From assembly GCA_963556195.1 (NCBI GenBank), contig OY744525.1, positions 27,032,913 through 27,096,912 on the forward strand: 64,000 bases of DNA. Reading direction: 5' to 3'. Below, one piece after another: positions 48,485 to 59,902 of the stretch. Numbering within the stretch: the stretch's first letter is position 1; each line of letters begins with the position of its first letter. The notes under the pieces are model-generated. The model saw nothing but the letters and a program-made list of their open reading frames with translations. It was not told where the DNA came from and ran no database searches. Position numbers and translations under genes: made by a program. The stretch is from Sepiola atlantica. Lineage: Eukaryota; Mollusca; Cephalopoda; Sepiida; Sepiolidae.

Positions 48485-48985
48485 TATAAGATTAGATCGA
48501 TGGTATCCTGTTATCCTAGTACTAGGAGAAGGTTAATAAATCGATATGTGATAATGTGATGAAAAGAGAACTCTTCTATCCCCTTTTATGCTTCGGAAGT
48601 GAATTACTTCCCTTGATCACTCTTTCTTTTTTAGTCAGCCATTGTTTCTCGTAGAGACTAGATCCCTGCGTAGATCTTTGTCGAATAAAGCTTCTTCAAG
48701 CAAACTCAGTCTTCTTCAACTCATTCTATTCTATCCTTTTTGACTAACTCATTACAGATAACTATCGTGGTATCACGTTATTGAAGGTTATTGACAAGGT
48801 ATTTGTGAGATGCTTGCTTAACAGACTGGTGGAGGATATTGGTCCTCTGGCTATCCAAGAATCGCAGAGCGGTTTTAGGGGTGAAAGAAAATCATTTGAT
48901 TTGGTATTTGATGTGACTTGACAAAAGTGTTAGATACACTTTACAGAAATGCACTCGAGATAATATTTGGAAATATAGAGGGTCT
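48485..48985 (+). pseudogene. Non-LTR retrotransposon RT fragment split by a solo LTR
   Basis: If the LTR at 48547-48756 and one GATA duplicate are ignored, one frame reads RWYPVILVLGEG, two stops, then IDNYRGITLLKVIDKVFVRCLLNRL...QESQSGFRGERKSFDLVF. This corresponds to the fingers region of a non-LTR reverse transcriptase (NYRGITLL...LLNRL...ESQSGFR). Similarity ends near 48920-48985 in TLYRNALE-like text. It is a short, stop-containing remnant. Confidence 0.7.
48547..48756 (+). mobile_element. Solo LTR, 210 bp
   Basis: Begins TGTGATAATG and ends CTCATTACA (TG...CA), with the 4-bp target duplication GATA at 48543-48546 and 48757-48760. AATAAAGC at about 48684 is a plausible polyadenylation signal, about 70 bp before the LTR end. 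It interrupts a retrotransposon frame that becomes continuous when the LTR and one GATA are left out, which supports the boundaries. Plus orientation is inferred from the signal only. Confidence 0.75.
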
Positions 48986-49566
48986 ATCTAAATTTGTGTG
49001 TGGTCAAGCAGCTTGTGTGTGGTCAAGCATAGTAAACACAGTAATAATAACATAAAGTTCGTAAAATAAGGTAGCTACTTGCTAGCTCTACAGAATTCTA
49101 TTATAATCTTCTATTTGTACGTGGGGTGTATACCCTACCAATGCTGTTTTTTCTTTCAACTTCATCTCGGATGAAATCTGAGATTTTTTTCTATGTTAAA
49201 TTTGTGTGTGGTCAAGCAGAGATATGAGAGCCCAGGATTTGGTAGCCAAACTGTCTTGCAAAATCCCAATTAACATAAAAGAAATTACTATTAAAAATAA
49301 AGTATCTATTTAACTATTAAAAGAAAAACTTTGTTAGTCATTGTGTTCAATGCAGAGCTTCTTTTTTTAAAATAAATTATTGAAAAGTGATCTAAGCTTT
49401 TTGTTGTGTGTAAATGTAGGTATTCTTGTGTAAACGTAACCGGAAGTTGTCATTTGAATTTCCAAATAATCTAACTGGAAGTTTTCAATCGCGTTAATTA
49501 ATATTACTATCCTCAAGTGACCTTTGGGCCTTAATAAGCAGTGACTCATTGGTACATAAAGAAATA
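48986..49566. other. Non-coding DNA with a short repeated motif
   Basis: AATTTGTGTGTGGTCAAGCA occurs at 48991, partly at 49014, and at 49200. No gene was recognised. Confidence 0.5.
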
Positions 49567-49921
49567 ATAATATTAATATCAAGGAAACTATTGCATATAT
49601 GTAAGCCTGGGATGTTTTGGTATAAATATAGTTCGGATAAATGAAAAAAAAAACTTTTGTGTTTATTCATTTAGATATATATATATATATATATATATAT
49701 ATTCTTCTAGTATCTTTATGAAGTTCGGTATGTTTATATATTTGTATGTACAAGATAAATATTAATATTAATATCAAGGAAACTATTACATATATGTAAG
49801 CCTAGGGTATTTTGATAAAAATATGGAAAAAAAAACTTTCGCATTTATTTATTTAGATATATATATTCTTCCAGTATCTTTATGAAGTTCGGTATGTTTA
49901 TATATTTGTATGTACAAGATT
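49567..49921. repeat. Tandem duplication (about 195 and 160 bp)
   Basis: Both copies run from AATATTAATATCAAGGAAAC through ACATATATGTAAGCCT and ATTTAGATATATA to GTTTATATATTTGTATGTAC. The copies differ mainly in the length of the TA tract and of the AAAAAA run. Confidence 0.9.
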
Positions 49922-49924
49922 CAC

Positions 49925-50460
49925 TCCTGAACTAATTAACTGATCATTATGAATTTTGGAACAGTGCTGGCTGTAAGAGGTCCAGATGTGGGCTATATTT
50001 AGTTTGATATAGTTTTATGCAAAAAGAGTAACAAGAGGATGGAAGCCTTCTGTAAAAATTCAGATACCTCTGAATTTTGTGAAATTTGCAAAATAGGTAT
50101 TAGACATCAATTAATAAATATTCCCGAAAGTTCAGTTTCTTTGGAGTATTTTAAAGGGTTTTTAGGGGAAATAATATGAGCACAATCCCCCATTTGAGAA
50201 TTCAAATAGTTCATATTTTCATTGAATTTGACCGTAGTTATTAGACACCAATGAAGCAAGATTCCCTGAATTTCGATTTATTTATAAGATCATTTAAGCT
50301 TAGGACTTAAATTTGAGACATTTTATAGAAATAAAATACTGTAATGGGTTTGATCAAAATTAGAATAAGGATTCTAGACATAAGGTTTAGTATAATTATA
50401 TCTTGATTTTAATTTTCCTAGGGGAATATAAAAGTGGTGCAAAATTGTTCTTCTAGTATA
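49925..50460 (+). repeat. Dispersed repeat, second copy of 29300-29850
   Basis: Same family as the minus-oriented copy at 29300-29850. It includes CTGATCATTATGAATTTTGG, AAAATTCAGATACCTCTG and ATATCTTGATTTTAATTTTC. It ends near TTCTTCTAGTATATAG. Confidence 0.75.
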
Positions 50461-51321
50461 TAGTATAATATAGATTTTGAAAATTAATGGTCTTCAGGTT
50501 CAATCTGAATGGAAAGGTTCCGTCTAATATCAAATCATATCGACTTATAAATATATATGAGACGTTATGTTTCCGACTAGAGAGCTCAATGTATTTAGCA
50601 TATTGAGCAGATACTTAAGATTTTAGAGTAACAACTTCTAACACATTTACAGACAATAATTATTTTGACTTGATAAGGGCCTGGTTTGTCCGAAATAATT
50701 ATTGTTTGTTGGAGGTTGTTACCATAAAATCTTAATCTAAATATATATAAAGCAAAGTTGTCTGCATGTGTGTATGTGTCGCGGCATCACAGTTAAACGG
50801 TTGATATAAGAGCCAAACTAACCTCAGATTTGGAATCAGTACCTTTGATCTGATGTTCTTATCCGATGTCAGAAGTACTGGAACTTCTTAAAAACTTATT
50901 GTTCAAAATTAAAAGTTACATTAGAAAGAAATCTTACAACATTTTAAGTGTTTCCTTTTAGCAGCTGAAAAATGTCAAATCATTGTATGTATTTGATGTT
51001 TTGTTTACTTTGAAGAAAAAACATTTATCTTTTTTTTAATTAAAAATGGATGAAAAATATTTGATGAATGTTCACTCATATATTTTTTACTTTAATAAGA
51101 ACTTTTTATTTTATTTTTATGTTTCTGTATTTATTTTAGATAATCAAACTATTTTAGATCTATGCAGAGAGATAAAATAATCCTTACGCCAATCTCATTT
51201 AAGTAGGTTAAAAAGACAAAATATTTTCATTGAATCAGTGGTAAAGAGGATAAAGGGTTCGCCTTCAGTTCTAATATTTTATGCCATCGTGGGTTCGAAG
51301 GCAATTGTTTTTTTGTTTTTG
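50461..51321. other. AT-rich non-coding DNA
   Basis: A few short hairpins, for example around CTTGATAAGGGCC near 50680, but no coding region or known repeat was identified. Confidence 0.5.
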
Positions 51322-51875
51322 TTTTTAGCTTGGTATATCTAAAGCCTTTGACAAAGTCTGGCACAAAGGGCTTCTTTTAAAAATTCATTCATATGGTATT
51401 ACTGGACAAATATTTAATATAATTAGATCCTTCCTAACCAAAAGAAAGATCCAGGTTGTCCTCGATGGCCGCTCATCTAAGCAACATGACATAAATGCTG
51501 GTGTACCCCAAAGATCTATCCTTGAACCTTTACTGTTCCTGATTTTTATAAACGACCTCCCTGATGACATTAGGTATGAGATAGGTATATTTGCTGACGA
51601 CACCACACTCTACTCTCGTCATGTGGGCAAAACGGACGCGCACTGTGACAATGGCTGAATCCTTCGAAAATGACCTCCAGTCTGTAGTGAAATGGGTTCA
51701 TAAATGGATGGTAACTTTTAATGTTGCAAAGACAAAACTCCTTTCCTTCAATAACTACAACAAACCTCTTCAACCTCCGATTGTCATTGCAAAAAACACC
51801 ATACCTGAGAGCTCAGCATTCAAACTCCTCGGCCGAACATTCACAGGTAACATGAATTGGAACAAATTTTGAGAG
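51322..51875 (+). pseudogene. Jockey/CR1-like non-LTR RT fragment
   Basis: One frame reads LGISKAFDKVWHKGLLLKIHSYGITGQIFNIIRSFLTKRKIQVVLDG, then DINAGVPQRSILEPLLFLIFINDLPDDI and IGIFADDTTLYS. After a frame shift near 51625 it continues as ESFENDLQSVVKWVHKWMVTFNVAKTKLLSFN (open at 51591-51872). These are palm motifs A, B and C plus the start of the thumb of a Jockey/CR1-group reverse transcriptase. FADD is intact, but GVPQGSIL is GVPQRSIL. Both ends are missing, so it is a non-functional remnant. Confidence 0.85.
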
Positions 51876-52689
51876 AAAAAACAGAAGCAAAAATAAAAAG
51901 ATTCCAACTTTAAAAGTAGTATTCTTCAGAGGTTTTTAAGACAATAATCGAATTGTATCATTTTTTTTTATCATTGTCGTTTGTGCTAACAAAATATGAA
52001 TTATGATGATGTTCACAAAATATGCAAAAATAAGGCAATATTAATTAACTGAGCTCACGGAAAAGCTTTTAAGACAATTTACAAAGGTGGGGAGGGACGG
52101 TACGTTTGTATTATCTGATTAGTGACAAGTTTAAAAGCTAATGCTTTTCTTCTCTCTCTCTTCTCTTTATTAATAAAATTATTAGACAGCTTCGCGTGTG
52201 TGTCTGTGTTTTTCTCGCATTGACTTAATTTTGATAATTGCACATTGAATCATTTTTTTATTTACTATTAATCGAATATTTATTGAAATCAAAAATGCAA
52301 TAGCGGAAAATAAAACAAAATTTTAAAAATCTTATTCAAAAAATAATTTAATTACGAAATTAAATTCATCAACATGCATTTCGTAAACAAGTCAGTCATT
52401 TTAATCTTTTGTTTGTAGTTGAAAAAAATACTTTGCTACCTTTCGAAATTTGAAAGGAATTTTGAAGCGTTTAAACTGTTGAATAAAAAGTCATTTAAAC
52501 TGGCTTTAATATTCTTAGAAAATCCTTATGTATTAGAAGTGTGAACGTTTTGAAAGCTATTTACATCCAATAATTTTATAAATAGAGATTAAAACAAAAT
52601 TACTTTAAGGAAATTAATTCTGGTTTTATAACAATCTGGTTCTGGTCATTATTTAATGACCAAAAGATACTGTAATTATTAAATTTAAC
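51876..52689. other. AT-rich non-coding DNA
   Basis: No recognisable coding region. It may include more of the surrounding retrotransposon fragments, but no motif could be read. Confidence 0.5.
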
Positions 52690-53965
52690 TTTTAGAATCT
52701 TATGTTGTGGCAAAGGTTTTGTCTCTAATCATGCTTGACAGACTTTTAATTTACATTATTGTCATACCGTTCCCAAATGTGATTTCAGAAATGGTAAAGA
52801 GACTGCAGACATGATATTTTCATGAATTCTCTTAAAGAAACTTAGTTGTCTTGACAAGTTCATTTATATATTCAAAGTTTTTATGAGCCCATGGGTTAAT
52901 AGTTGTGAAGCTATCGAATCCTGTTTTAGTTAGGAATAGTATAAGGCAGAGTGATGTAGCTGCACCAATGATGTTCATATTGTATTTTGATCTGGGGTTT
53001 TTTTCATGGCTTTTGAGAGATGTCACAAACAACAGGTTATGTTTTAAGATCAAACAGCAATAACAAATATTTACGTATTTTGATTAGAGAGTTTCTATGT
53101 CCTGATGGCTCAGTCACAAGATAGTATGCAGTATCTTGTGGATTCTTTCTCATGCAATTCAGTTTTTATGTACCAACCTGCACCAAGAAAGTTTTATACA
53201 TGTATGGTAAGAAACCATACATTGTAAATAAGTGTGCGTACCTAGGCATTATTCTAGCACGTTGTGCAGACTAGATGATGAAACTCCTTTCAAATTAACA
53301 ATGTAAGTAACGAAATTGGAAAGCTGGACTTACATCTTTGGGAGTCAATGTGGCATTTCAATTAAGATTAAAATGAAGGTATATAAAACATGCAGTTTAT
53401 CATCCTTGCTCTGTGCATTATAAAACTTGAGTCACTTACCGAAAGCATCTGAAGGCACTGGAATGTTTTCACCAACAATGTTTACAGAGGATACTGATTA
53501 TATGTTGGCAAATGTACACAAATAACACTGAAGTTCTTGAACGAAGCCATTGCACTAGCATTTAATCTGAAAATGTTCAGCATCATCTGAGAGATGGAAT
53601 GGAGTGAATTTGCAAACAACGTTTATATGGAGAGTTAGCTAAAGGGAGACATCCACCATGCAAAATGAATTAATCATGGTTCATGGCTGGGAGAAATTAT
53701 CTCTTGATCATTCCTTGTCAAGGAAGATAGTGCAGAATGTTAAGCCAGCATTTGAAAAGAAATCACACTCATCATTAGAAACTCAAGAGAGATGTAAATT
53801 TTAAGAGAGAAGTTTGGCCTCATTCTATCAGAATCTGTCAGGACTCAAACTGATCTGACCTGTAATGAACGTGGAATCGTTTGTCTCGGTAATACTGGTC
53901 TTAGAATCACCCAAAAAGACACAAATCTATGAAAGTTTTTGAGTAATGTTTCTACATAGAGGGTG
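52690..53965 (+). pseudogene. Decayed non-LTR retrotransposon, RT to C-terminal zinc-finger-like tail
   Basis: Multi-frame translation gives AGKVLSLIMLDRLL near 52710-52755, CDFRNGKETADMIF near 52780-52820, VRNSIRQSDVAAPMMFILYF near 52930-52990, and IKMKVYKTCSLSSLL near 53365-53410. TYRKHLKALE...CLQRIL-like text lies near 53430-53500, NNTEVLERSHCTS near 53525-53560, and an RWNG...LYGELAKG-HPPCK segment near 53590-53660. At 53860-53930 a CNERGIVCLGNTGLRITQKDT stretch resembles a C2H2-type tail. The order is that of a non-LTR reverse transcriptase and its C-terminal extension. Stops and frameshifts are dense. Confidence 0.7.
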
Positions 53966-55099
53966 TAGGAAAGAATTCACTTCAGTTTAAGTCCACAGAC
54001 TTAACATTAAGGTCCATCAGAATAATGAAGTAATGTCCTTTGCAAGTTGTCCATATACTTGTCATTTGTACCAGATAGTATAAGTCATTGACAGGGTTAA
54101 AAAGACACATTCACTTTTCATATGTTTAATAAAAATATCAAGTGATGGTAATACTCAAGCATGAGTTGGAGCTATCATCATGTATGCATATATATATATA
54201 TATATATATATATAGATTAAAGAAGGAACCGTTGAGTTTGTCACAAAGAAAGTTGTAAACAATAGTTAATGTAAAATTAAATAGAAAGAAGACACAAAGG
54301 TTGCCTCAGTCTTGAAATATTTCTCATTTACTGACCTTGATTGGTCACGTAAAAATGCAGCAACATGATTGGTAATTGCAAGTCATTTTTGGCGAGTGAA
54401 GTGTCGGTGAAGAAATGTCACTATGAATTTTGCTTGTTAACTTCCGGTGTGATGTTTACGCATGCACGGTGTGCTAAAAATGAAAAATTTGTCATCCCAT
54501 GACAAATTTTGTGTCAGTTCTACATCAAGGAATTAATGTTTTTTTGTTTTTTTTTCAATTGTTCGATATTATATGTCCGAAAGATGGCCGATTTAGAAAA
54601 TGTCAACTTTATGGGTATTTGTTGCGTATTTTTCAAGTTGTGATGGACATACGCATATACACACACACATACACACATGCATACACATACACAGACGTTT
54701 GTCCTTTATATAGGAGATTATTTCATAATATTACTAGCTAACCTGTGTCCTGGCGTTGCCCGGGAAAATAGATTAACTTAAGAAATTCCGACCCAACCTT
54801 GAACTATTGTATTATTTGTTGCTTATGATTGTCTGGCACGAATGCAAACCTCATGTTGTTAATGTAAAACAGTTAGGAGGTGCTTGCCACATTGCCGAAC
54901 TTATGAGGAAAATTTAATTGGGCACTTTAATGTTAGCGTTTGGAGGAAATGGGACCGTTAAAATAAATTTCACCAGAAAAGGGGGAAAAAGCAATCGGAA
55001 AATAAAGTAATTTTTTTATTCTTACTATTTTGATTATTGTGACTACTTGGTTGTTATATTCACAACGTTTCGGCCGATGCAACCTCAGACATTGTTCAG
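53966..55099. other. Non-coding DNA with repeat fragments and a perfect hairpin
   Basis: Holds a (TA)n tract at 54188-54213, a perfect 12-bp hairpin with CCC loop at 54484-54510 (AAAATTTGTCAT), CA repeats near 54658-54695, a repeat start ACTAGCTAACCTGTGTCCTGG at 54733 shared with 17735, and the motif CACAACGTTTCGGCCGATGC at 55061-55080, related to 61460-61480. No gene is seen. Confidence 0.55.
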
Positions 55100-56130
55100 A
55101 TGCATATCAATAGGCATTACAAAGAATCAGAAGCTTGTTTTTTGCTTATTTATTTAAAGATGTTTCAATGTTAAAAAGTAAATAAAAGAAGACGTGTCTT
55201 TTATTTTGACGGGAGTGATTCTATAAAAGTACACTTTGTAGTTATCAAGGAAATGTATGTAGCGCTTGTTCAGATCCATATCAATAGGTATTAAAAATAA
55301 TCCGAACTCTGTTTTTTTTAATTTATTTATTTATCTTATGAATACGTCTTAACGTCAAAATATAAATAAAAGTAGCCGTATCTTTTATTTTTTGACGGGA
55401 GTGATTCTATTATTCTACAAAAGTACATTTGTAATGATCAGGCCAATGTATGTATCGCGTATAAAAGATCACGAAGACTTTTTAAAAAATTTATCTATTT
55501 ACTTTTTAAAGAAGACATTTGAACGTCAAAAACTAAATAAAAGAAGAAGCTGTGCCTTTTTTTTTACGGGAGTGATTTTATAAAAGTACAATTTGTTATG
55601 ATCAAGCAAATGTATGCATCGCGTGCTCAGGTGAATCCGAAGCTTGATTTTTATTATTGATTTATTTAAAGAAGACCTCAATGTTAAAAAGTAAATTTTG
55701 AAAAGCTGTGTCTTTTATTTTGACGGGAGTGATTCTATAAAAGCACACTTCGTAACGATCAAGCAAATGTATGTATCATTTGTTCAAGTGCATATCAATA
55801 GGCATTAAAAAGAATCCGAAACCTGTTTTTGTTTGTTTATTTATTTAAAGAAAACGTTTAAACGTCAAAAAGTAAATAAAAGACGCCGTGCCTTTTTTTG
55901 TGATTGTATAAAGGTAAACTTTGTAATTATCAAGCCAATGTATGTATTGTTCAGGTGCATATCAATAGGCATAAAAAAGACCTCGAAATCTTTTTTATTT
56001 ATTTATTTATTTAAGAAGATGTCCGAACGTCAAAAACTAAATAAAAGAGAAAGCCAAGTCTTTTTTTACATGAGTGATTCTATAAAAGTACGCTTTATTA
56101 TGATAAAGCAAATGTATGTATCGCTAAACT
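55100..56130. repeat. Satellite of about 160-190 bp units, six copies
   Basis: A motif GGGAGTGATTCTATAAAAGT recurs near 55209, 55398, 55568, 55727, 55907 (degraded) and 56078. Each unit also carries CAAGCAAATGTATGTATCG-like sequence, GTTCAGGTGCATATCAATAG-like sequence, an A/T-rich TTTATTTATTTAAAGAAGA stretch and AAC-GTCAAAAA-TAAATAAAAG. The unit length varies from about 159 to 189 bp. Short open frames through it are chance products. The first unit joins the CGAAACGTTGTG motif region at 55040-55100. Confidence 0.85.
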
Positions 56131-56814
56131 TTAAAAAAGTAAAATAAATAAACGAAAAGCTTACTCAAACAGGCATCGGTTTAATATGTTCGCAATCAAA
56201 GTAGAATAATAATTTTAAAAAACAAAAAACTAACTAAATAAATGAAGTAAAGTAAGAAATGAGTTAAGAAAACGTCTTAGCGGACATTTTTGTTATTCAG
56301 GCAGAAAAATGTTAACCGTTCAAAAATAGAATCTGAAGTGTAATCTGGTATTCTCGAATAAAATCGAATTCTAAAGAGGAAAAAGAGGTAACCTGAATAA
56401 GTATCTTAATTTCTCCGGAGTGACCCGGTTATGATATTTTTTGTTGTTACATAAATTATATGATGTTAAAAATGCGAAATGAAAGCAAATAAAAAATAAA
56501 TTAATATGTATAAGTATTAATATTGAAGTTACTATATTAGTATTACACAACTGCTATTCTTATATTCCATGAAACTGGAATCCGAAAAAAACAACATTCT
56601 GAATAGAAATCAGAACGCTCGGAACTTGAAGGGAGGGTCATTATTGAGGTTGAAAATGTATAGTAGTTTACAGAGAAAGATAGTCGTGTGAAAAATGAAA
56701 CACAAACGGTGTTTATGCAAAAACATAATCCCATGAACAGCAGTCCCCGGTGATTATAGGGGCATGTGGGAGTAGATATTAGTGTGGAAGTGAAACTGCT
56801 TGCGATCTCTGTAA
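56131..56814. other. AT-rich DNA upstream of a PLE fragment
   Basis: No coding region or repeat family is recognised. The open frame entering the PLE begins at 56766, but its first 50 bases show no PLE similarity. Confidence 0.5.
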
Positions 56815-57776
56815 ATGTAACCCACCTTTCAATAATAAGGTTTAACCCACCTTTCAATAATAACGTTAAAACCAATATTCCGAAAGAATTCTTTAAAATA
56901 TTGGAAAACTCCTTTAAATACCCACATAAATATAGCTCCATACTTAATAAGAATTCAATTAAAATTTCATACTCTACTATGCCAAATATAGCCCAAACAA
57001 TAATCTCAGCAAATAGCAAAAAAATAAAAAATATCCAATCTAATTCTAATTATTCCAATCCTATAAATACATGCAACTGCAGGCGCACCAGTGATTGCCC
57101 ACTGGACAATAGATGCACACATTCTGATATTGTATATGCTTGTACTGTAACTGAACAAAATAATTCTATAATGAATCCTAGAGACCACATAAATACAGCC
57201 CCTAATCAAATTCCACAATTGAGCACTACAACTAATTTGCACCATAACTCTAGACCTAGCAATTCTAATATCCATCCTCTACCTCAGCAAACCGATAATG
57301 AGTTCCCAATGGAAGGTAACGATAACAATGATATACAATCAATCAACCAACCTAATCCACATCATGAAAATACAGTAAATAGAAATAGACCTGTGAATAG
57401 GAATATAAATGGCGCGGGAACAAGAGTAAATCCTAGGGTACACACATATATTGGGGGCACAGCAAATTTAATTAAATCCCGCATCTCCATGCATAATTAC
57501 TCCTTCAATAACGATGTCGGTAACAACAAAACATCCCTGACCACTTTAGTTAAAAATTTAAGATCAAATAATATTCCACACAATATAAAATGGTCCATCC
57601 TAAAAAAATCAAACTCCTACAGCCCAGGATCCAAATCTTGTGGTCTATGCAATTCTGAAGCCGTAATGATAGCTACTGGACCTAAACATTTAAATCTGAT
57701 AAATTCTAGAAGTGAATTAGTCTCCAAATGTCGACATGGAGGAAATTCAAATATGCAATATGGAAACCACCACTAG
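56766..57776 (+). CDS. Penelope-like element protein fragment with interrupted GIY-YIG domain
   Basis: 336 codons are open. PLE similarity starts near residue 24: RFNPPFNNNVKTNIPKEFFKILENSF, then KNSIKISYSTMPNIAQTI and a zinc cluster CNCRRTSDCPLDNRC (C103, C105, C111, C117). The GIY strand follows as DIVYACTV (121-128), but the YIG strand TYIGGTANLIKSR lies only at 227-239. About 97 residues rich in Asn, Pro, His and Ser separate them, where PLEs normally have 10-20. After that the domain is regular: R239, H243, SFNN, IKWSILKKSNSY (274-285), CGLCNSEAVMI with E298, and SKCRH (321-324). Reverse transcriptase is missing (5' truncation). A tandem 23-bp duplication, AACCCACCTTTCAATAATAA, sits at the truncation point (56819-56866). 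The endonuclease residues are kept, and the frame is open across the insert. Confidence 0.85.
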   Translation: MGVDISVEVKLLAISVNVTHLSIIRFNPPFNNNVKTNIPKEFFKILENSFKYPHKYSSILNKNSIKISYSTMPNIAQTIISANSKKIKNIQSNSNYSNPINTCNCRRTSDCPLDNRCTHSDIVYACTVTEQNNSIMNPRDHINTAPNQIPQLSTTTNLHHNSRPSNSNIHPLPQQTDNEFPMEGNDNNDIQSINQPNPHHENTVNRNRPVNRNINGAGTRVNPRVHTYIGGTANLIKSRISMHNYSFNNDVGNNKTSLTTLVKNLRSNNIPHNIKWSILKKSNSYSPGSKSCGLCNSEAVMIATGPKHLNLINSRSELVSKCRHGGNSNMQYGNHH

Positions 57777-59285
57777 TCTTGCTATAGCTGTTTGGGCGAG
57801 CAATGAAACCGGGGGTGTCCAGTCTTCGAGATGGGTCCTTTTTAATCTTCTTTACCTAAAGGATTTAGACTCTGAGGTTGTAAAAGTTTATACACCTAAA
57901 TTTTCAGTTTCTAAATATCTTTACAATATCTTTACAACCTCTTAATTAAGAAAAATTAAACCTTAAATATATTTACAACTTCTTAATTAGGAAAAATTAA
58001 ACCCTAATTAAGATTAAACTTCTTGATTGGGCAAACCAAACCTTAAATTAAACTTCCTAATCTGATAAAATAAAATCTTAAATTAAACTATTAAATTATT
58101 AAGTTCTAATTATTTTGATAACTTCGTAATTGGGAAACTTAAATCTTAATTGGGAAAAATTAAACCTTAAGGCAAGTTAAACTGTTTAATTGGGGAAAGT
58201 TAAACCTTGGGTTGGAATTCCTGGGCTGATAGGATTGAATCTTAAATTAAACTATTAAACACTTTAATAATTTCTAACCTGATAAAATTAAATCTTAAAT
58301 TAAACTATAAAATTATTGGAATTTAATAACTTCGTAATTTTTAATTTCATAAATATTCTAGATTATTTGATAGGGCGAGATTTGTGAAATCGGTTTTTAC
58401 TGTAAGCTAGATTTTAAGTAATAATTTTGGATGTGTACGTGATTACACGATCTGACCTATATTTCCTAACTCCCTTTTATTTTTATTTTTATTTTAACTT
58501 CTTAACCCCTTCCCCTTTGACATAGAATATTCTCACTCGACCCAGACAGGGAACATCTAATCTGGGTGGGGTGGATGGCGGAGTTGTATGTTGAGTCCAT
58601 CAAGCGGGCTTAAACAGGAAGTAACACAGACATAATTTCCGATCTATTAAAGTCATTCAGAGATGTAGACAATTTAATATCGCCTTCTGTTCGTTAGGGA
58701 TTTGTCATGTCTGGTTGAATCGCTGGGGAGAGAAGATTACTTATTTTTTTCGCTCTGCTGGCAAGATGCGACCGGGATTCAATCTTGTTTTGCTCAATTC
58801 AGATTTAACGGGTTTTCTAATTAAACAACGAACTTTGATTTGACTTGGGTTGCACATATCGGGATTTTGGAACTTTGATTGGACTTTCTGTATTATTTGA
58901 TTTATTTATCATTAACATTGAATATTGACACATTTCGCCACTGGATAACTTTGCCAGCCCCTTCAATTTCACGTATATGGACTGCTGTTTGTAACTTGGA
59001 GTAATGTCTTTCCTGATTATGCTTTTCAATTTGTATGACCTGGATGGACTGTATGGATTCAACAAAAGGTATGTTTTTGGGTTGATATGTTTGATGTTAT
59101 GTATTTTTATGTATTTGTGTATATAATTTTATATATTTTCAAAGCGTAATTTTATTACCTGTAGTAGTATAACTGCGGTAATGGTCCTCTGAAGAGAAGA
59201 ATTATCTTTGAAAACTCATGAGCTAAGGACTTAAGGATACTTTGCTTGAACTTTGAATTCTAATAAAATTTGATTGACACCTTAT
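57777..59285. other. Probable PLE 3' region and non-coding DNA
   Basis: 57930-58330 holds many short degenerate repeats of CTTAATT-GG-AAAATTAAACC type. The remainder includes CGACCCAGACAGGG near 58538, GGTCCTCTGAAGAGAAG near 59182 and AATAAAATTTG near 59260, just before the (TA)n tract, which could be the end of the PLE transcript. No coding region is supported. Confidence 0.5.
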
Positions 59286-59303
59286 TTTATTACTTCATTT
59301 TAT

Positions 59304-59373
<70 letters not shown>

Positions 59374-59465
59374 AGAAAGAGAGAAAAAGAGAGCTTGAGA
59401 GATAAAAGATTATATACATACATAGATTATATGAAAGATTAGTGAAGGAAGGGATTTGTAATCCC

Positions 59466-59514
<49 letters not shown>

Positions 59515-59662
59515 GGGGTGGGTGCGCGCATGTATATATATATGCGTGCGTGTATATATATATATATATACATATATGTGTATGTGTGTGCGTGCGCGTG
59601 TGTGTGTGTGTGCGCGCACGCGCGTGTGTGTGCGCACATGCGTGTGTGGACGTGTGTGTGTG
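59286..59662. repeat. TA and TG/CG-rich microsatellites
   Basis: (TA)n at 59309-59370, GA-rich sequence to 59402, (TA)n at 59472-59504, and TGTG/TGCGCG repeats to about 59662. The CG steps in the last block (GCGCACGCGCG) are potential Z-DNA formers. Confidence 0.93.
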
Positions 59663-59860
59663 GAAGAAGTACATGTTGTACAAATCCCTCCCTTTATTAA
59701 TCTTTCATTCTCTCTTTGATGATCTCTTACTCTCTTTTTTGATTCCTTTTCCTGAAATAAGATGAAGATGACAAGTGCTACTCTTACTATACTCTCATTA
59801 TATCGATAAAGCCTCCCCTTTTCCTTTTATTACTCCTACCATTATACTCCATTAATGTTA

Positions 59861-59902
<42 letters not shown>

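Noticed and set aside
54499..54741. 80-codon frame beginning at the hairpin
   Set aside because: Ends in CA-repeat translation (THTYTHAYTY) and lacks any domain; chance frame.
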